A stretch of DNA of 64,000 nt from positions 24,299,060 through 24,363,059 of the forward strand of contig OX442314.1 of the NCBI GenBank assembly GCA_949358305.1, in the 5' to 3' direction. The position numbers were made by a program, and so were the translations under genes. The notes beneath the pieces are model-generated. The model was not told the origin of the DNA, did no database searches, and saw only the letters and a list, made by a program, of their open reading frames with translations. Origin of the DNA: Strigamia acuminata. Its lineage: Eukaryota; Arthropoda; Chilopoda; Geophilomorpha; Linotaeniidae. Of this stretch, positions 44,502-57,571 are shown one piece after another (the stretch's first letter is position 1; the number at the start of each line of letters is the position of its first letter).

Positions 44502-47500
44502 GTAAGTTTTGCCATTTTATTCAAACATTTTGTATATTTTTCTTTTTTTGTATCTTTTGGAATTTTTTTTCTTTCTCTTAAAGTAGCTTATAAAGTCATT
44601 TCATTTCAACTGGCAAGTTTGTTAAGCGCCTTAAATTAAATTCTTAACCTTGCGAAATAAGAGTGCGACGCATCTTCTCGCCTCGATTATTCAAAAGGAT
44701 TTGTTTTAATCTCGAGCAAAGAAAGATTTTACGACCCACTCCATGTGCAGGTGCTAAAATAAAGTTGTTATGAGGCATCAAGTCGAGTGCAATTTATTTT
44801 GCCGATCGAGGGCTTTGTTTAGAAGTGGAAGTAAAGTGTCAATCACGCGCCAAAGGCAAGCGATGAATATTCAGCAGCAGCACAAACAAGTGTTAGTAGG
44901 TGCCAATCTCATTTCATTTCCCTCTCCTCCCCTTATTTTTTTTCTCTTCACGCTCCGCTAATCGACGATGCATTTACCTCACAATCGAAAACTAAATTGG
45001 AAAGAGTCGAGCTTCCTCTGAAAGCAATAAATTTTTTTTTTATACTTTTTTTGTCCTTCTTTCGACTCATCTTTTTCTCGTCAATTTCCTGATTGATAAA
45101 AGCCACTGTACCACGAGTAAATTACCAAAGCGCCGCCTCCGAAAAAAATATCGAATTACTAAAAAATAAAAGCGCACAAAACAAATCTCAAAGTGACAAA
45201 AAATACCAATAAATAAATAAAAAAAAACTCTTTCAGTTTCGAGAAATTCATCGCCGCTTGAGCCTTTAAGGTGGCTGAGAAATTAGTTAAAACAACGACG
45301 AGCAGCAAAAACTCCGCCTCGGTGCTTCCCTGCAGAGCCCCATAATTCTTCCAGACACCGTATTACGAGAATATATTTTTTTATCCCAATTTTTTTTTAC
45401 CAGGTGCAGCACATGTGACCTTGTACGGTCTCTCTACTATAAAACCTGATTCTTAAGTTTGTCGAGAATGTGGGAGATGGAAAGCGGCTTAGCTGTGGGA
45501 ATTCCGAAGGGCACGACTGGCATCCGTTCGACCGCAGCTGCAAGGCGCACGACTTTTCTCCATGTTTTTAGACTGCGAGTTGCATGGCCGGCTAGTTAAT
45601 TAACTGGAGCTTATTTGAGACGCAGCCGCACAGTGCTCGGGGTTTTCGAGCACAACATGGGGGTTCGTCGGTTAATTGAGTTAAATGAGTTGCAGCTTGC
45701 AAACTCGCTAGCCACCGTGCGCCTCGCTGGGATTTATACATCGCGCACACCAACTCACACCACAACATCGACTAAAAACTGCATTCACCCTTAAATTCAT
45801 TAACCTAATCGTAAATGACGCACATCAATTCGCTACATGACATCCATCATTATTCCGGCAGATTGCGAACAAACAAAACCTGTTTCGCGCCACTAGTCAT
45901 TCATTTACTTAATGAAAGCGCCGCAATGTTATCAATTTGTATATTTAAGTGAAAACTAACACCATTTATTGGTCTATTTATTCTAGTTATTAAATATGAA
46001 TTAACGCCTGAATGATATCATTTCACTCCGTTGTACGGTATTTACCGCATCAAAACAAAAGGGGTAAAATAACAACTTTTTGCACCGTTTATTAAAGTGT
46101 ATAGATTATTATTATTATAGTCCTGGAAATAAATTAATGCTCAAGTGCTCATGTAAAATAAGAGAAATCACTTTTCGTCTTGCGTGAATTTTTAGACGAA
46201 ATGTCTCAATTTTCTATTCGTAAGGCTTATTATTGTTGTTTGATCTTAAACAATGAACAAGTTGGTGCAAAATTGTACACCTCCAATCGTTGCAATCGTC
46301 TCACTAAACTAGAATCCAATATGGCTGCCAACAAGAAGCGATTTGAGCCAGAAAACTCGATACACACCCGGAGATCTAAACATGTTTAAAAGAAAAAATC
46401 TCGTTCAAAATGTCGTCTAAACGGGTTTAAACGACTGTACAGACGTTATTAAAGGCACCTACGTATACTACTTCATTATTTACCATATTTTACCACACTG
46501 AAAAGATTGAATGCCACCAAGGAAAGTAAACTTGCTGATTTATCGTTAATTCTCTCCACTCAAAAAAACGAGCACGCAAAATCTCTTCGTGAAACCAAGC
46601 ACTGGAACAATACTCCCATTGGATTCCGGAGACTAAGAATTTATTGCGAAGCAGCTAATTACATCAACAGCTGTAAACACTTTAAATTTATTTTTCAACT
46701 TATCGATTTCATTGTACCTCGTAAATTCCACGTTCGAAACCAAACACAATAACAAATCTAACTTGCATCTTTAGAAAACTAATTTTGCAAAAAATCCACT
46801 GCAAGACCACGTGACACCAGACCTAGTTATAATGACATTTTTTTCCATCCTCTTTTTTCGCGCCGGGAAAGCTTAAGTAGGGTGTGCGTTTCATATTTGA
46901 TGAATAACTCGACGGTCGAGAGGTAAAACTTTCTCGAGAGGATAAATCCCTGCAACCAAAGAGCTGAATGCTGGGCTCTCACGGCTCATTGGAATGGGTC
47001 ACTCGATTTCTGTCACCCTGGGCTAGTGAGTGTAGTGGCCTCTTCTTACCACTAGAGAGCTTTAAGAATCTGATAACGAGGCTAAGCACATGGCTGAGGG
47101 GTTGGAGGTTAATGCTTGGGTGCCAGCTAAAGCTGGAGTGCAGATTTGTTGCAAGGAGACGATCAATTTGGACAGGTCTTTGCAAGATGTGAAATCACAA
47201 CTCGAACATTAATCGATAATTCCAAACTGCCTTCCCCCACAAAAATATTTCTTTTCAATTCGCAGAAATTTTATCTCGGGATCGCTTTTCACATCCCGCT
47301 CCTCCAAATCCCTCTTTTCCAAGTCATTAAAATGGTGTCATGCAGTTTGCATGTCATTAAGAAAAGCTGGTTTCACTTTTCCTCAGCAGAAACGCAGCAT
47401 AAACCAAAAAAAGAAAGAAAAAAAAATCTTACCTTTTCAAAAGATGTTTTGAATCCATAGCGCAGACGGAAAAGACGAGTCGAAAAACATCACCGAAGTC

Positions 47501-50500
47501 ACTTATCGATTTTTAATACATTACTGCACAAGTTGTCACTGTTTTTCTTCTAAAAGGAGAAACAAGAAAAATAAAGAAAAGAAAAAAAACTAAAAAAAAA
47601 AAAATTTAATTACCCATTCTTAAGTCACTCAATCGCGGCATAGAAGAAAAACCGCAATAATAAAAAGCGAATATTAAAGCTCCCTAAATTAATTCGCACA
47701 CTTTAAGGTTGCGAAATCAAAGTGCCTTAATGCACAAAAGAAAAGAAAATAATAACGCTAATGATAATTATTATTTGTAAAAAGAAAAGAAAAGAAAAAA
47801 AAAAAAGGTAACAAAAATTTCCTTATCTGTTTGCGAACTCACTATGTTGGCAATAAAAGCGCTTTAACTACCCGTACAATTGTCGCGTGTCGTTAATGAG
47901 CTAAGGTAGGGGCGATGTGGGATCAGGAACCTCCCTCAACCCGGTGCTAACCAGCTTTGTAATTGTCCGAATTCCTTCATGCTTTGCCTCGACACTCCCT
48001 CGCTTTTCCTTTCTTTTCTGCGCTCTGCGCTCTCTCGACCAATCCCAATACGAAAAAAAGAAGCAGTTTGTTGTTATTGAGAATGTAATCAGGTGTGGAT
48101 CAGGTCTTTTGCCTATAGCTCCTTTTCACAGGTGTTTTTCGGATCACAACATTCCCTCCCCCAAAGAAAAAGAGATAAATAAGAACATGCTGGAATTAAG
48201 TAAGACAAAGAAAAAAGATTGGGGGATTAGTTTGTAATAAAGAATGGTCGTGGAGTTGGGAAGAGGGGGGGAAAGATTATTAGATAATTAGAAGAGCAAG
48301 GAGATGATGGAAGACATATGCAGAGAGCCAGACGATTCTATCCAGGGTTTTGCCAATTGATTTCTCTAGTGCTGCAACACACAAGATGGGTTCACGTGGC
48401 TTGTGTTATCAGTAATTCCCGAGAGAACTTCTAGCGAGAAAACGAGATAAGAACACTTTGCCTCCTCACTAGATGCTCTATGCACATGTTTCTCTTCTGT
48501 TGAGTTGAGAGATACGCCCCCCTTCCCCACCCCCAAACCATTTCTTTCGAGTTCTTCAGTCTCTTTCGTTGAGCTGCACCTCTTCTGTTTGAATGTTTTC
48601 TCTCAAGTTAACATTCATGAACCAATTAATGACAATTTTCATAATTACCACCCACCACACCACTCCAAATGCACTCGAAGCGAGTGAGTGTTGCAACCGA
48701 CAATTATGTATAGACTAACTGCAGGAATATTCAGTTCAAATTAGTGTTCTAGAATGAAGGAAAAATAGATTTTTAATTTGGTGAATATTTCTTCCCATTG
48801 CATGTTGTGCAATTATTTATAGATTACAAGTACAGTTGGCTATGTTAAATTATTTGGTTTTACGAACAACAAAAATTGTGTACTGTAGTTCCTCTTTTTG
48901 CTCAATTTATTACCATTAACAGTTTGTGTCAAATGTGACACTAGTTCTCAAATTGCAAATGATGAGATGTCTAAAATCCTAGTAACAAGTTGAAATCCTA
49001 ATTGAAAAGTTGTAAATTTGAAGAAATTGCAATTGGCACTTGATCGTGAAGAAGAACACACACAATACATATATTTAAAACGCATAAGAAACGCAATACA
49101 ATGAAATAAAAATATAATAAGTAAAAATTAATTTCAAAACAAAATGCAATATTTTAAAAACATGAAATAAATGAAATACATTAAATCAAGAGATAAAACA
49201 AACTAAAAACTTGTAAAACCATACGGTTTTCACAGTTTGGACACCAAAAAACAACCACAAACCATAAAAGCAATTAGAGTGGTTTTTAAAAGTTATTTTT
49301 ACAACTAACTTAAATTCAAATGGTTGCCACACGTTAAATCAGTGGCGGAACGTGACTGTTTTCATAGAAATGTGCTATAATTCGTTCGTTGGATAAAAAC
49401 GAAGGGAGTTTTAATTACCATTACTTGTAAAACCCAAAACTAAACTCGAAACGCAGAAAAACGAAATAAACTCACACACCCTCGTAGTTAGGAATGTTAG
49501 AATGCAATTACTGCAACACAGAGTACACTGCAGTTGCCATATTTTGTAAATATTGAACTATAAAACTGAATACCGCTGGAAAATGTTATATATTGTGGCA
49601 CTAACAGTCATTTCAAGCCACCACAAATGTTACCTAAATCTCACCATCTCACCTTCACTATACGAGCTATTAAAATAGAAATAACCTTTTCTAATATCTA
49701 TACATCTACATCTATCATACAATGAATGAATACGCAGCCGTTGCAAAATATCAAACTCATTTCAATGTTTGTGATGTAATAATAATAAAAATGACAATAT
49801 TAGCATACTTTGGCCAACTTATCTTGCTGTGCATCTGCAAATGTGTGATGGCATTGACGTTAAATGATTGTTTGAGAACAAACGTACCAACAGTTTATCG
49901 TTTGCGTGTTTACACGTTGCTTAGTTTATTTCAAAAATATAATAGAACACTGGTTGAATTGTTGACCGCAACAATAACCGCAGATGATTATATAAATGTT
50001 AGTTGAATTTATAATGACAAAAGCAGATGAATTTTTAATCAATTATGCAAATCCTCTGCAAATAATTGTATATATTTAAGACAAATTTTATGTGTACTCT
50101 GTTTTGTGGAAACAAACTTAGCCATAAGTCTATTGAAGATAAATACAGTAAAGAAGGAATTCAACAACATTTATGTTGCTAAATACATATTTGGATTGTT
50201 ATATCTGGAAAGAGTTGGACAACTGTCTAAATATATATTTGCATTCAAATATCGGTTTCCAAACTATTCTCGGCAAAAGTGCTGACTTGTAAGTTTGTCT
50301 TTGGCTATTCTAACAAGAGTATGAATGTGTTTTAGCAATCCGCCAACAATCCATCCATCATACATTTATTTCTTTCTTAGAAATGGCAAAAAATGTATAA
50401 CCATTTTCATATAAATCGGTTCCATTCTACATCAACCATGAGTTTTTATAAACTCGAGCACCAGAAAAACTGGACAAATTTTATCGGTTGAATTACCAAA

Positions 50501-52801
50501 AGTATAAACCTTTTTTGGAACCACTGCTTTAATATTTTGCCGACAGATGGTGTGATAGCTCTCTGCATATTAGGACGCCATTGCTGCATCGCCGCAATCA
50601 GACTATCAGACATACGCAAAGTATTTGTTCATTTTTGAAAGGAAAGGAGCAAAAAGATTTTTTTTTCACATATATTTACGTACGTTTCTGGCAAAAATTG
50701 ATGAATGTTGTTCCATTTTTTTCTCCAGAAACAAAACTGCCAGTCAATTTAAAAACAAGATTTATTTCACTTTATCCGAAAACTACCGTACTGCATGCAT
50801 CCATTACATAAAAATAAATTTAACTCCAAAAAAATTGTCATTCTAACAAATCTAATGAAAATTTCATTTTATTTCCAAAACGAAAAACATCAAAGCTCCA
50901 AAATAAAAAATCAAAAAAATAAAAAAAATCAAAAAAATCAAAAAAATCAAAATAAAAAAATCAAAGCAAATCCAAATAATCCAAAAATGCAAAAGACATG
51001 TCCCCCATGAAAAAAGGAAATTTTTTTAATAAAATAAAAGCCCAAACCCTTAAAGAATAAGTCGCAATAAGAAGGCAAGTCTTCCATCACCCACAACCAC
51101 GCTTTTTCCACCAGGTTATTTCGAATCCTCTTAAAAAAATTGCCTAAAGAGACGAAGGTGTTTTCTAGGTCGAAATGGATAAGAGGTGGTTTCCACGATG
51201 TGCAAGTGCGTTATTTTAACTCACTCGACCACAAAAGGCGTTGGCGATGGCGGCAGGCGAAGCGAGTGTCGTCAGTCTCCCTCTTTTTTCTTTCCCCCCT
51301 CGCTTTGCTAGTCAAACTGGCTATTGAGTTCGATTTCCTGTTGGCACTCGGCCAAAGTGTTTCCTTTTCCCTTTTCCATCTTGGGGAAATGTTTAAACTC
51401 GACCAAGACACGCGTCTACTTCCTTTCTACCGTCGTTTACTACCCGTTTAAGCAGCACTCTCTGCTCTCCTCTGCTCTGCTCCCTTCTGATTCATATTCT
51501 ATTAACAGGGTGTATACACAGGTTGCACATCCGTTTATTTACCATCACGATAAAATCCCTGCCGTTGCTTAGTTTCCCTCTGCATTGGCATCACATCCTG
51601 CTGCAAAAACGCGCCACGTGGCTGACACAATGCATAAAGAAAACAGGATTCAATATTGACACTAGCTGCTTCCCTTTAACCAGCACGCTCCATCAATGAG
51701 GTCTCTTCTGCTTCCGTATCAAACGGCGCGCTGCGACTGTCCTCCGGGAAGGAAGGTACCATATAGGCGTTGACCTGGGGGCCAAGAGGCGTCACTACAC
51801 GATTAGGACCAAGATGTTACCCTCTGTTCATGTTAATTAAAGTTAATGCCAGTTCATTAATTGCAAATGCTCCTAAATCTTTAAGTAAAACTAATTAACA
51901 TTCAAAAGATAATTATTAGATCAAATTCTCTGAATCCCGTGACGATTGTGGCGCATTTTCTGCGCCTAATTATGTCTTTTATGTGGAAACAAACTTGCTC
52001 AACTCATGCTGTGATGTTATGTTGTTACCGTGCATTGCCGGACTAACCACTTCTGAGGCCCTAAGCAGACGCATGAATGAGGTTTCCTTCCATTTTTCAA
52101 AAATTCAATATATGAAATAGGACGTAATTGAAATAAATATGTACATTCGTTAATTAATATACATTAATATACTAATCACATTATGTAATTAAATATTTGA
52201 ATTACTTTAAAATATCAGGCGAAATTATTTTGAGGAAACTATGGAACAAGCTGTGGCCTAGTTAGCTTTATGGTATTTCCGGCACTGTTTTCGAGTTTGT
52301 GTTGGATTTCGTTTTGACAGCCTGTGTGATCCGAAATGTCATCTGAAGATGGTCTGAATTGATCGATTAGTACGTAATCAAATATTTCGTCGAAACCACT
52401 GCTGAGTTTGATGTATTTTTGATGGTTTATAAATCATTGTGTCAGGATGGAGCATTCGATATTTCTGAAAAATAATTATTTCATCAGCGCAAGAGTGATG
52501 GAAAATCCATAACTGGTTTAATTGGATAAGAAAAGTAACTTTTTAGGACTAGCAATGCGGGCATAGGACAGTTTTGTATATATTATTCAGACAAATAAAA
52601 GAAAATAAGTCGGGGATATAGAAATGGAAAGCCAAACAATTGAGTTAGAATGCTTGGTAAAATCAACAAACGTTCTCATTTTAGAGAGATGAAACCTCAC
52701 GAGGACCAGCAGCGATGCCAGCAAATGCAGGTTTCTCGTTTTCAGGCAAATGAATGGCGAAGTGCTCTTAACATTCACAATTGGTAAATTCATAATTGGA
52801 A
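44502..52801. other. Presumed intron/intergenic sequence
   Basis: No supported gene. Less AT-rich islands at about 45460-45760, 46930-47200 and 51150-51480 stand out from the background; the second has two overlapping open frames. An AAAATC-type simple repeat lies at about 50905-50965. Confidence 0.4.
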
Positions 52802-52806
52802 CCAAC
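52802..52806. repeat. Target site duplication, left
   Basis: CCAAC immediately before the left LTR, repeated exactly at 57572-57576 after the right LTR; 5 bp is the standard length for Ty1/copia integrases. Confidence 0.95.
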
Positions 52807-52969
52807 TGTGGGAAACGTGATTTATATTGCGCATGCATTGTCGTTTGGTTGCTACGGCAACTTGGTTGTTAGGTTATAAGTTTTTCATGACCATTCGTTG
52901 TACGCCATTCCTGAAAGTAAAACGTTATATTTGTTCCTGTTTGAAAACGACTCCTCCTTGACTCTAACA
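52807..52969 (+). repeat. Left LTR
   Basis: 163 bp, TGTGGGAAAC...CTCTAACA, starting TG and ending CA. It reads as identical to 57409-57571. Very short for an LTR, but within the range of the copia group. Confidence 0.97.
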
Positions 52970-52972
52970 TAT

Positions 52973-52983
52973 TGGTAGCAGAG
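52973..52983 (+). other. Primer-binding site
   Basis: TGGTAGCAGAG, three bases past the LTR. It complements the 3' end (CTCTGCTACCA) of animal initiator methionine tRNA, the usual primer for this group. Confidence 0.85.
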
Positions 52984-53117
52984 TAAAGGTTGCTCCAAAA
53001 CGGTTCACGGAAAGAGGAAGACGTTTGCGAAGTTTTTCCTTTCTAATTAAAAGAAAAGAAGAACACAAGGTGGAACAGAACGTTCGACAGAAAAAGGCTT
53101 ACAGAAAAGAACACGAA

Positions 53118-56100
53118 ATGGCCGACGCAATATCAGCTGGATCTCTAAATCGTATAGAATTATTGAGTATTCGTAACTATTTCGTGTGGCAGTTTAAAGT
53201 CGGGGCACTATTACGAGCAAAAGGCTTGACGAGCGCGGTTACGGACGATGAGCCGGAGAAACCGATTCAAGGAGCACCCGATTTTAAGGCTAAGGAAGCC
53301 ATTTACAATACCTGGGCGAAAAGCAACAGTGAGGCCGTGGGAATTTTGGCATTGACCATTTCGGACGAAGAAGCTACGAACTGCCTGAGCATGACGAGTG
53401 CGAAGGTTATGTGGGAGCATTTGAAGACGCAACATGCAGGGGTGACTGTGGAAAAGCAAGTTGACGCCAGCGCTCAACTCACAGGTTTGAAAATGCGCAC
53501 GGACGAATCCGTAGATCAATATATTAATCGGGCAAGGGCTATCCAAGCCAAGGCGAAAGCAGTCGGACGCGACATCCCGGATCGGGAAGTGATACTTTAC
53601 GCCGCAAAAGGATTGTTGCCCAAATACCACCCAATTGGACGTGATTATCGCTCGCGACTGGATGCGAAATTAGAAGATCTGCGCACGGGTCTGCTAATCG
53701 AAGACCAATGGGCGCCGCCGAGTGGTGCAGCAAGCGCTTCCGCCACCCCCGTCGCTTTCAAAGCTCAAGCTAGTAAAAATTCGGGCGGGAGAAAATTTCG
53801 TGATGGGAATAAAAGAGCGTGTTTTGAGTGTGGCAAAACGGGCCACATAGCGAAAAATTGTTGGATCCGTTTCCCGGAGAAGCGTCCGAAGCCACAACAA
53901 AAGGAAACGGCCAAACTCGCGTTGGGAACGCCATTACAGCATGCGTACGTCGCCACTCTTGAATGCGCAATGGGTCCACATGCGGAACAATTAACGCCAG
54001 CGCGCGAAGAGACGCGACATTATGCGCTAGTAGTCGATTTTGATGGGAACAACTCAACAAAATCCAATTGGATTCTGGATTCGGGCGCGTCGTCGCACAT
54101 GTCGTGCCACCGTGAATGGTTTTCAACGCTGGAGGAGTTTGAGGCAACGGTAACTACAGCTAAGAAGGGGACAGAGTTATTAGCGAAAGGAAAAGGGCAA
54201 ATCGTTATTAATTGCCGTTTGCCGGATTCGACACAAAAAAGAATTACTTTGCTACAAGTACTTTACGTACCGGAATTAAAAGGAAACCTGCTGTCAATTC
54301 CTAAATTGACATCCAAGAAATGCCAAGTGCTGTTCGGTGAGCACAAGGTGGACATTTTTGACCCGACTGGGGAACTCATCGCGCAAGGTAACAAGCACGG
54401 AGACATGTTTTTCTTGGAAACGCGCGAAGAAGAAAATGCGACGACAGCACGTGAGAACGTAGTCATGACGGAGAAGGAGCTGTGGCACGGACGATTGGGT
54501 CACGTTAACGAGAAAACGCTTGACGAAATGCACAATGGTGAGATCGTTTATGGCATAAAATATAAGCACGAACAACTGCCGAAATGCGCGTCTTGCGTCT
54601 GCGGAAAAATGTCCAAGGCGCCTTTTAAGCGCATCAAAGAGAAGCAGTCTCAAAAGGTTCTGGATTTGATCCATGCGGATTTGGTGGGACCTTTTCAAGC
54701 GCCGTCCCTGTCGGGCTCGAGATATGCGATGGTCCTGACGGATGACTTCTCAAGAAAAAGGTTTATTTATTTTTTGAGGGAAAAATCAGAAGCATTAGGC
54801 TATTTCAAGATTTTCAAAGCTTTAGTTGAAAAACAAACGGGAAAGGCACTTTGCAGATTGCGAACGGACAACGGAGGAGAATTCACAAGCGGGGATTTTC
54901 GTGTTTTTTGCGAAGAGAACGGGATAATGCACGAGCTCACAGTTCCATACAGCGCAGCCAGCAATGGAATTGCTGAGCGTTCAAACCGAACGCTGGTTGA
55001 AGCAGCTAGAACGATGTTAATAGACTCGAAAATGCCATTGCGTTTTTGGGCAGAAGCTTTGGCAACGGTTGTTTTTATCAAAAATCGCACGTTGACCAAA
55101 CCAAATGGTAAAGTCGTTGCGGAGGAGATTTGGACGGGACGGAAGCCATCCGTCGGTTTTCTTCGCACTTTTGGATGTTCTGCGTGGCTGCACGTGCCAA
55201 ACGAGCAGCGCAAGAAACTCGACAGCAAGGCACGAGAAGGCATTTTTGTCGGGTACTCAGCTGTGCGCAAAGCGTATCGAATTTTCATTCCCGAAATTAA
55301 CGACGTGGTCGAAGGTAGATCGGTTGTTTTTGACGAGGGAGTTCGCGGAGCCAAACTACTCGACACAAACCGGCAGAAAACGGGAAATTCTTACGACATG
55401 GACGAGGGGAACGGCCCGCCGGTGAACATAATTATTGAGGATCCTATCGATCAACAGCAGGACGTTACGGATGACCAACCGGATGACCAACCGGATGATC
55501 AACAATTACCGACTTGTGACGAGCCAGCACGCATAGTTGGACGACCGAGGGGAGCCACAGCTGAAGCGGTGACGCAGCGACACGAAGAGGGAAAACGTGA
55601 ACGTGAGCAGCAACTGCTCGCTTCAGGTGTGCGGCGCTCGCAACGCCTGGCGGAACAAAACGAGGCGGCGAATGTCGTTGGAGAAGAGACAAGCGAGCTG
55701 TTCACGCCAGAGACGTTTGACGAGGCTATTAATTGCCCTGATCGCGACAAGTGGCTCGATGCGATGACAAGCGAGATGGATTCCTTGCACGTTAATCAAG
55801 TGTGGAAACTGGTCAAACGCCGGGCAGGAATGAGGACAATAAGATCCAAATGGATCTTTAGAATCAAATTCAACGCGGACAAGAGTATTAGTAAATACAA
55901 GGCACGTTTAGTAGCAGTCGGATGTGCACAACGGTCGGGCATCGACTTTACGGAAACATTTTCGCCAGTCGTGCGGATGGAGTCCTTACGTATTATATTA
56001 TTTTTGGTGGCCGCGTTAGGACTAAAGACAAGACAATTTGACGTAAAGACGGCATATCTTTACGGGGATCTAGAAGTTGACATTTACATGGACCAACCCG

Positions 56101-57254
56101 AAGGTTTTTTAGAAGAGGACGATGTAGTATGCAAATTGGAGCGGAGTCTGTATGGATTACGCCAATCCGGCCGGTGCTGGAATAAGCGCCTAAACAGCGA
56201 ACTTGTAAAATTGGGTTTAACACCAATTGCGGATGACGCTTGCGTCTACATTTACGTGGAAAGGGACGGAATGCTTATTTTAGGAGTTTACGTCGATGAT
56301 ATTCTCGCCGCTTACTCTGACGACCGGACGCTCGAATGGCTGTTGACAGGGCTGAAGAAAGTTTTTGAGATAGTAGAACTGGGGGAGGTGCACTATCTGC
56401 TCGGGATGCAGATCCAAATCACGGCGGAAGGTGTTTGGGTCGGCCAACAAAAATACATTGATCAAATACTGGATACTTTTGATCCGGATGACCGCAGCAA
56501 AGCTTACACCCCCGTGGTGGTAGGACAAGATTTGGATGTTTTTGAAGAGTCTAAGGAGGTCGAGCAGCGCATCTACCAAAAGATTTTGGGCTCTATCATG
56601 CACCTAATGATAGTCACGAGACCGGACATATCGTTTGCGGTCAGCAAACTGTCGATGTACTCGCGCGATCCGCGTGAAGTTCATTTTCGTGCAATCAAGC
56701 GCGTCCTGAGTTACATCAAACGAACCAGGAATTTTCGATTGTTTTTCCCATCCGAGGGTGGAAGCGTTGTTGGATACACGGATGCGAGCTGGTGCTCCAC
56801 AAGGAAGGCAAGATCCTTTTCGGGGATACTGGTCATGCTAGGCCAGGCTCCAATTTGTTGGAAAACCAAAAAGCAAAACCTTGTGGCATTATCCTCCTGT
56901 GAGAGTGAGGTCTTAGCCATGTGTGAACTTCTCAAGAGTTTGAAGTGGGTGCGGAGCATCCTGTGCAGTCTGGGGCAGGGAGCATTCGTCCCGCAAAGCA
57001 TCCCGATTTACACGGACAGCACGGCGGCGATGGACGTGCTAAGTGGGTCCAACCAGCACGGAAGGACCAAACACATCAATCGCCACTTGATGTTTGTGCG
57101 GGAGGACGTCTACTTGGGAAATATCCATTTGATTCATATGCCTTCAGAAATTCTGGCAGCAGACTTTCTCACCAAGGCGGTGCCAGCAGAGAAGATCAAC
57201 GCGAGTCGTGAAGCAGTAGGACTCAAAGAGCTTGGAGAGGCTGAGAAGAAGTAG
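53118..57254 (+). CDS. Ty1/copia gag-pol polyprotein, intact
   Basis: Single uninterrupted frame of 1378 aa from ATG 53118 (MADAISAGSL). An in-frame ATG at 53025 would add 31 Lys/Arg-rich residues. Order: Gag with a CX2CX4HX4C zinc knuckle at 235-248; aspartic protease motif DSGA at 321; GAG-pre-integrase (LWHGRLGHVN, around 455) with a paired CASC; integrase core with D-D-E residues (HADLVGPF, RTDNGGEF, NGIAERSNRT); reverse transcriptase with the KTAYLYG block and YVDD at 1058-1061; RNase H (YTDASW, LSSCESE, YTDSTAA). Protease-integrase-RT-RNaseH is the copia order. No frameshift separates gag and pol, so the Gag excess must come from another mechanism, for example splicing as in Drosophila copia (inference). 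Confidence 0.97.
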   Translation: MADAISAGSLNRIELLSIRNYFVWQFKVGALLRAKGLTSAVTDDEPEKPIQGAPDFKAKEAIYNTWAKSNSEAVGILALTISDEEATNCLSMTSAKVMWEHLKTQHAGVTVEKQVDASAQLTGLKMRTDESVDQYINRARAIQAKAKAVGRDIPDREVILYAAKGLLPKYHPIGRDYRSRLDAKLEDLRTGLLIEDQWAPPSGAASASATPVAFKAQASKNSGGRKFRDGNKRACFECGKTGHIAKNCWIRFPEKRPKPQQKETAKLALGTPLQHAYVATLECAMGPHAEQLTPAREETRHYALVVDFDGNNSTKSNWILDSGASSHMSCHREWFSTLEEFEATVTTAKKGTELLAKGKGQIVINCRLPDSTQKRITLLQVLYVPELKGNLLSIPKLTSKKCQVLFGEHKVDIFDPTGELIAQGNKHGDMFFLETREEENATTARENVVMTEKELWHGRLGHVNEKTLDEMHNGEIVYGIKYKHEQLPKCASCVCGKMSKAPFKRIKEKQSQKVLDLIHADLVGPFQAPSLSGSRYAMVLTDDFSRKRFIYFLREKSEALGYFKIFKALVEKQTGKALCRLRTDNGGEFTSGDFRVFCEENGIMHELTVPYSAASNGIAERSNRTLVEAARTMLIDSKMPLRFWAEALATVVFIKNRTLTKPNGKVVAEEIWTGRKPSVGFLRTFGCSAWLHVPNEQRKKLDSKAREGIFVGYSAVRKAYRIFIPEINDVVEGRSVVFDEGVRGAKLLDTNRQKTGNSYDMDEGNGPPVNIIIEDPIDQQQDVTDDQPDDQPDDQQLPTCDEPARIVGRPRGATAEAVTQRHEEGKREREQQLLASGVRRSQRLAEQNEAANVVGEETSELFTPETFDEAINCPDRDKWLDAMTSEMDSLHVNQVWKLVKRRAGMRTIRSKWIFRIKFNADKSISKYKARLVAVGCAQRSGIDFTETFSPVVRMESLRIILFLVAALGLKTRQFDVKTAYLYGDLEVDIYMDQPEGFLEEDDVVCKLERSLYGLRQSGRCWNKRLNSELVKLGLTPIADDACVYIYVERDGMLILGVYVDDILAAYSDDRTLEWLLTGLKKVFEIVELGEVHYLLGMQIQITAEGVWVGQQKYIDQILDTFDPDDRSKAYTPVVVGQDLDVFEESKEVEQRIYQKILGSIMHLMIVTRPDISFAVSKLSMYSRDPREVHFRAIKRVLSYIKRTRNFRLFFPSEGGSVVGYTDASWCSTRKARSFSGILVMLGQAPICWKTKKQNLVALSSCESEVLAMCELLKSLKWVRSILCSLGQGAFVPQSIPIYTDSTAAMDVLSGSNQHGRTKHINRHLMFVREDVYLGNIHLIHMPSEILAADFLTKAVPAEKINASREAVGLKELGEAEKK

Positions 57255-57397
57255 ACGAAAGATTTCAAGCAAAGAAGAAGAATAGTTTTTATTGTCGTTA
57301 AAATTATTAGGTTAAAATTCGAATTGATTTGTATTTAGCTTTATTGTCGTTATTAAGTTAAAGTTCCAATTAGTTTGTATTTATGCACGCACAATCT

Positions 57398-57408
57398 ATA
57401 GGGGGATT
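57398..57408 (+). other. Polypurine tract
   Basis: ATAGGGGGATT directly before the right LTR, the expected plus-strand priming site. Confidence 0.8.
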
Positions 57409-57571
57409 TGTGGGAAACGTGATTTATATTGCGCATGCATTGTCGTTTGGTTGCTACGGCAACTTGGTTGTTAGGTTATAAGTTTTTCATGACCATTCGT
57501 TGTACGCCATTCCTGAAAGTAAAACGTTATATTTGTTCCTGTTTGAAAACGACTCCTCCTTGACTCTAACA
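57409..57571 (+). repeat. Right LTR
   Basis: 163 bp, reads as identical to the left LTR. Confidence 0.97.

Larger units (their letters stand above)
52807..57571 (+). mobile_element. Complete Ty1/copia LTR retrotransposon
   Basis: Element of 4765 bp: left LTR, tRNA primer site, one gag-pol frame, polypurine tract, right LTR, with 5-bp target duplications CCAAC. The two 163-bp LTRs read as identical, so insertion is recent and the element may still be mobile. It lies in the gene-poor half of the window and in the same orientation as the orphan exon. Confidence 0.97.

Noticed and set aside
53211-57001. Minus-strand frames of 60-188 codons inside the retrotransposon
   Set aside because: Shadows of the gag-pol frame; no motifs.
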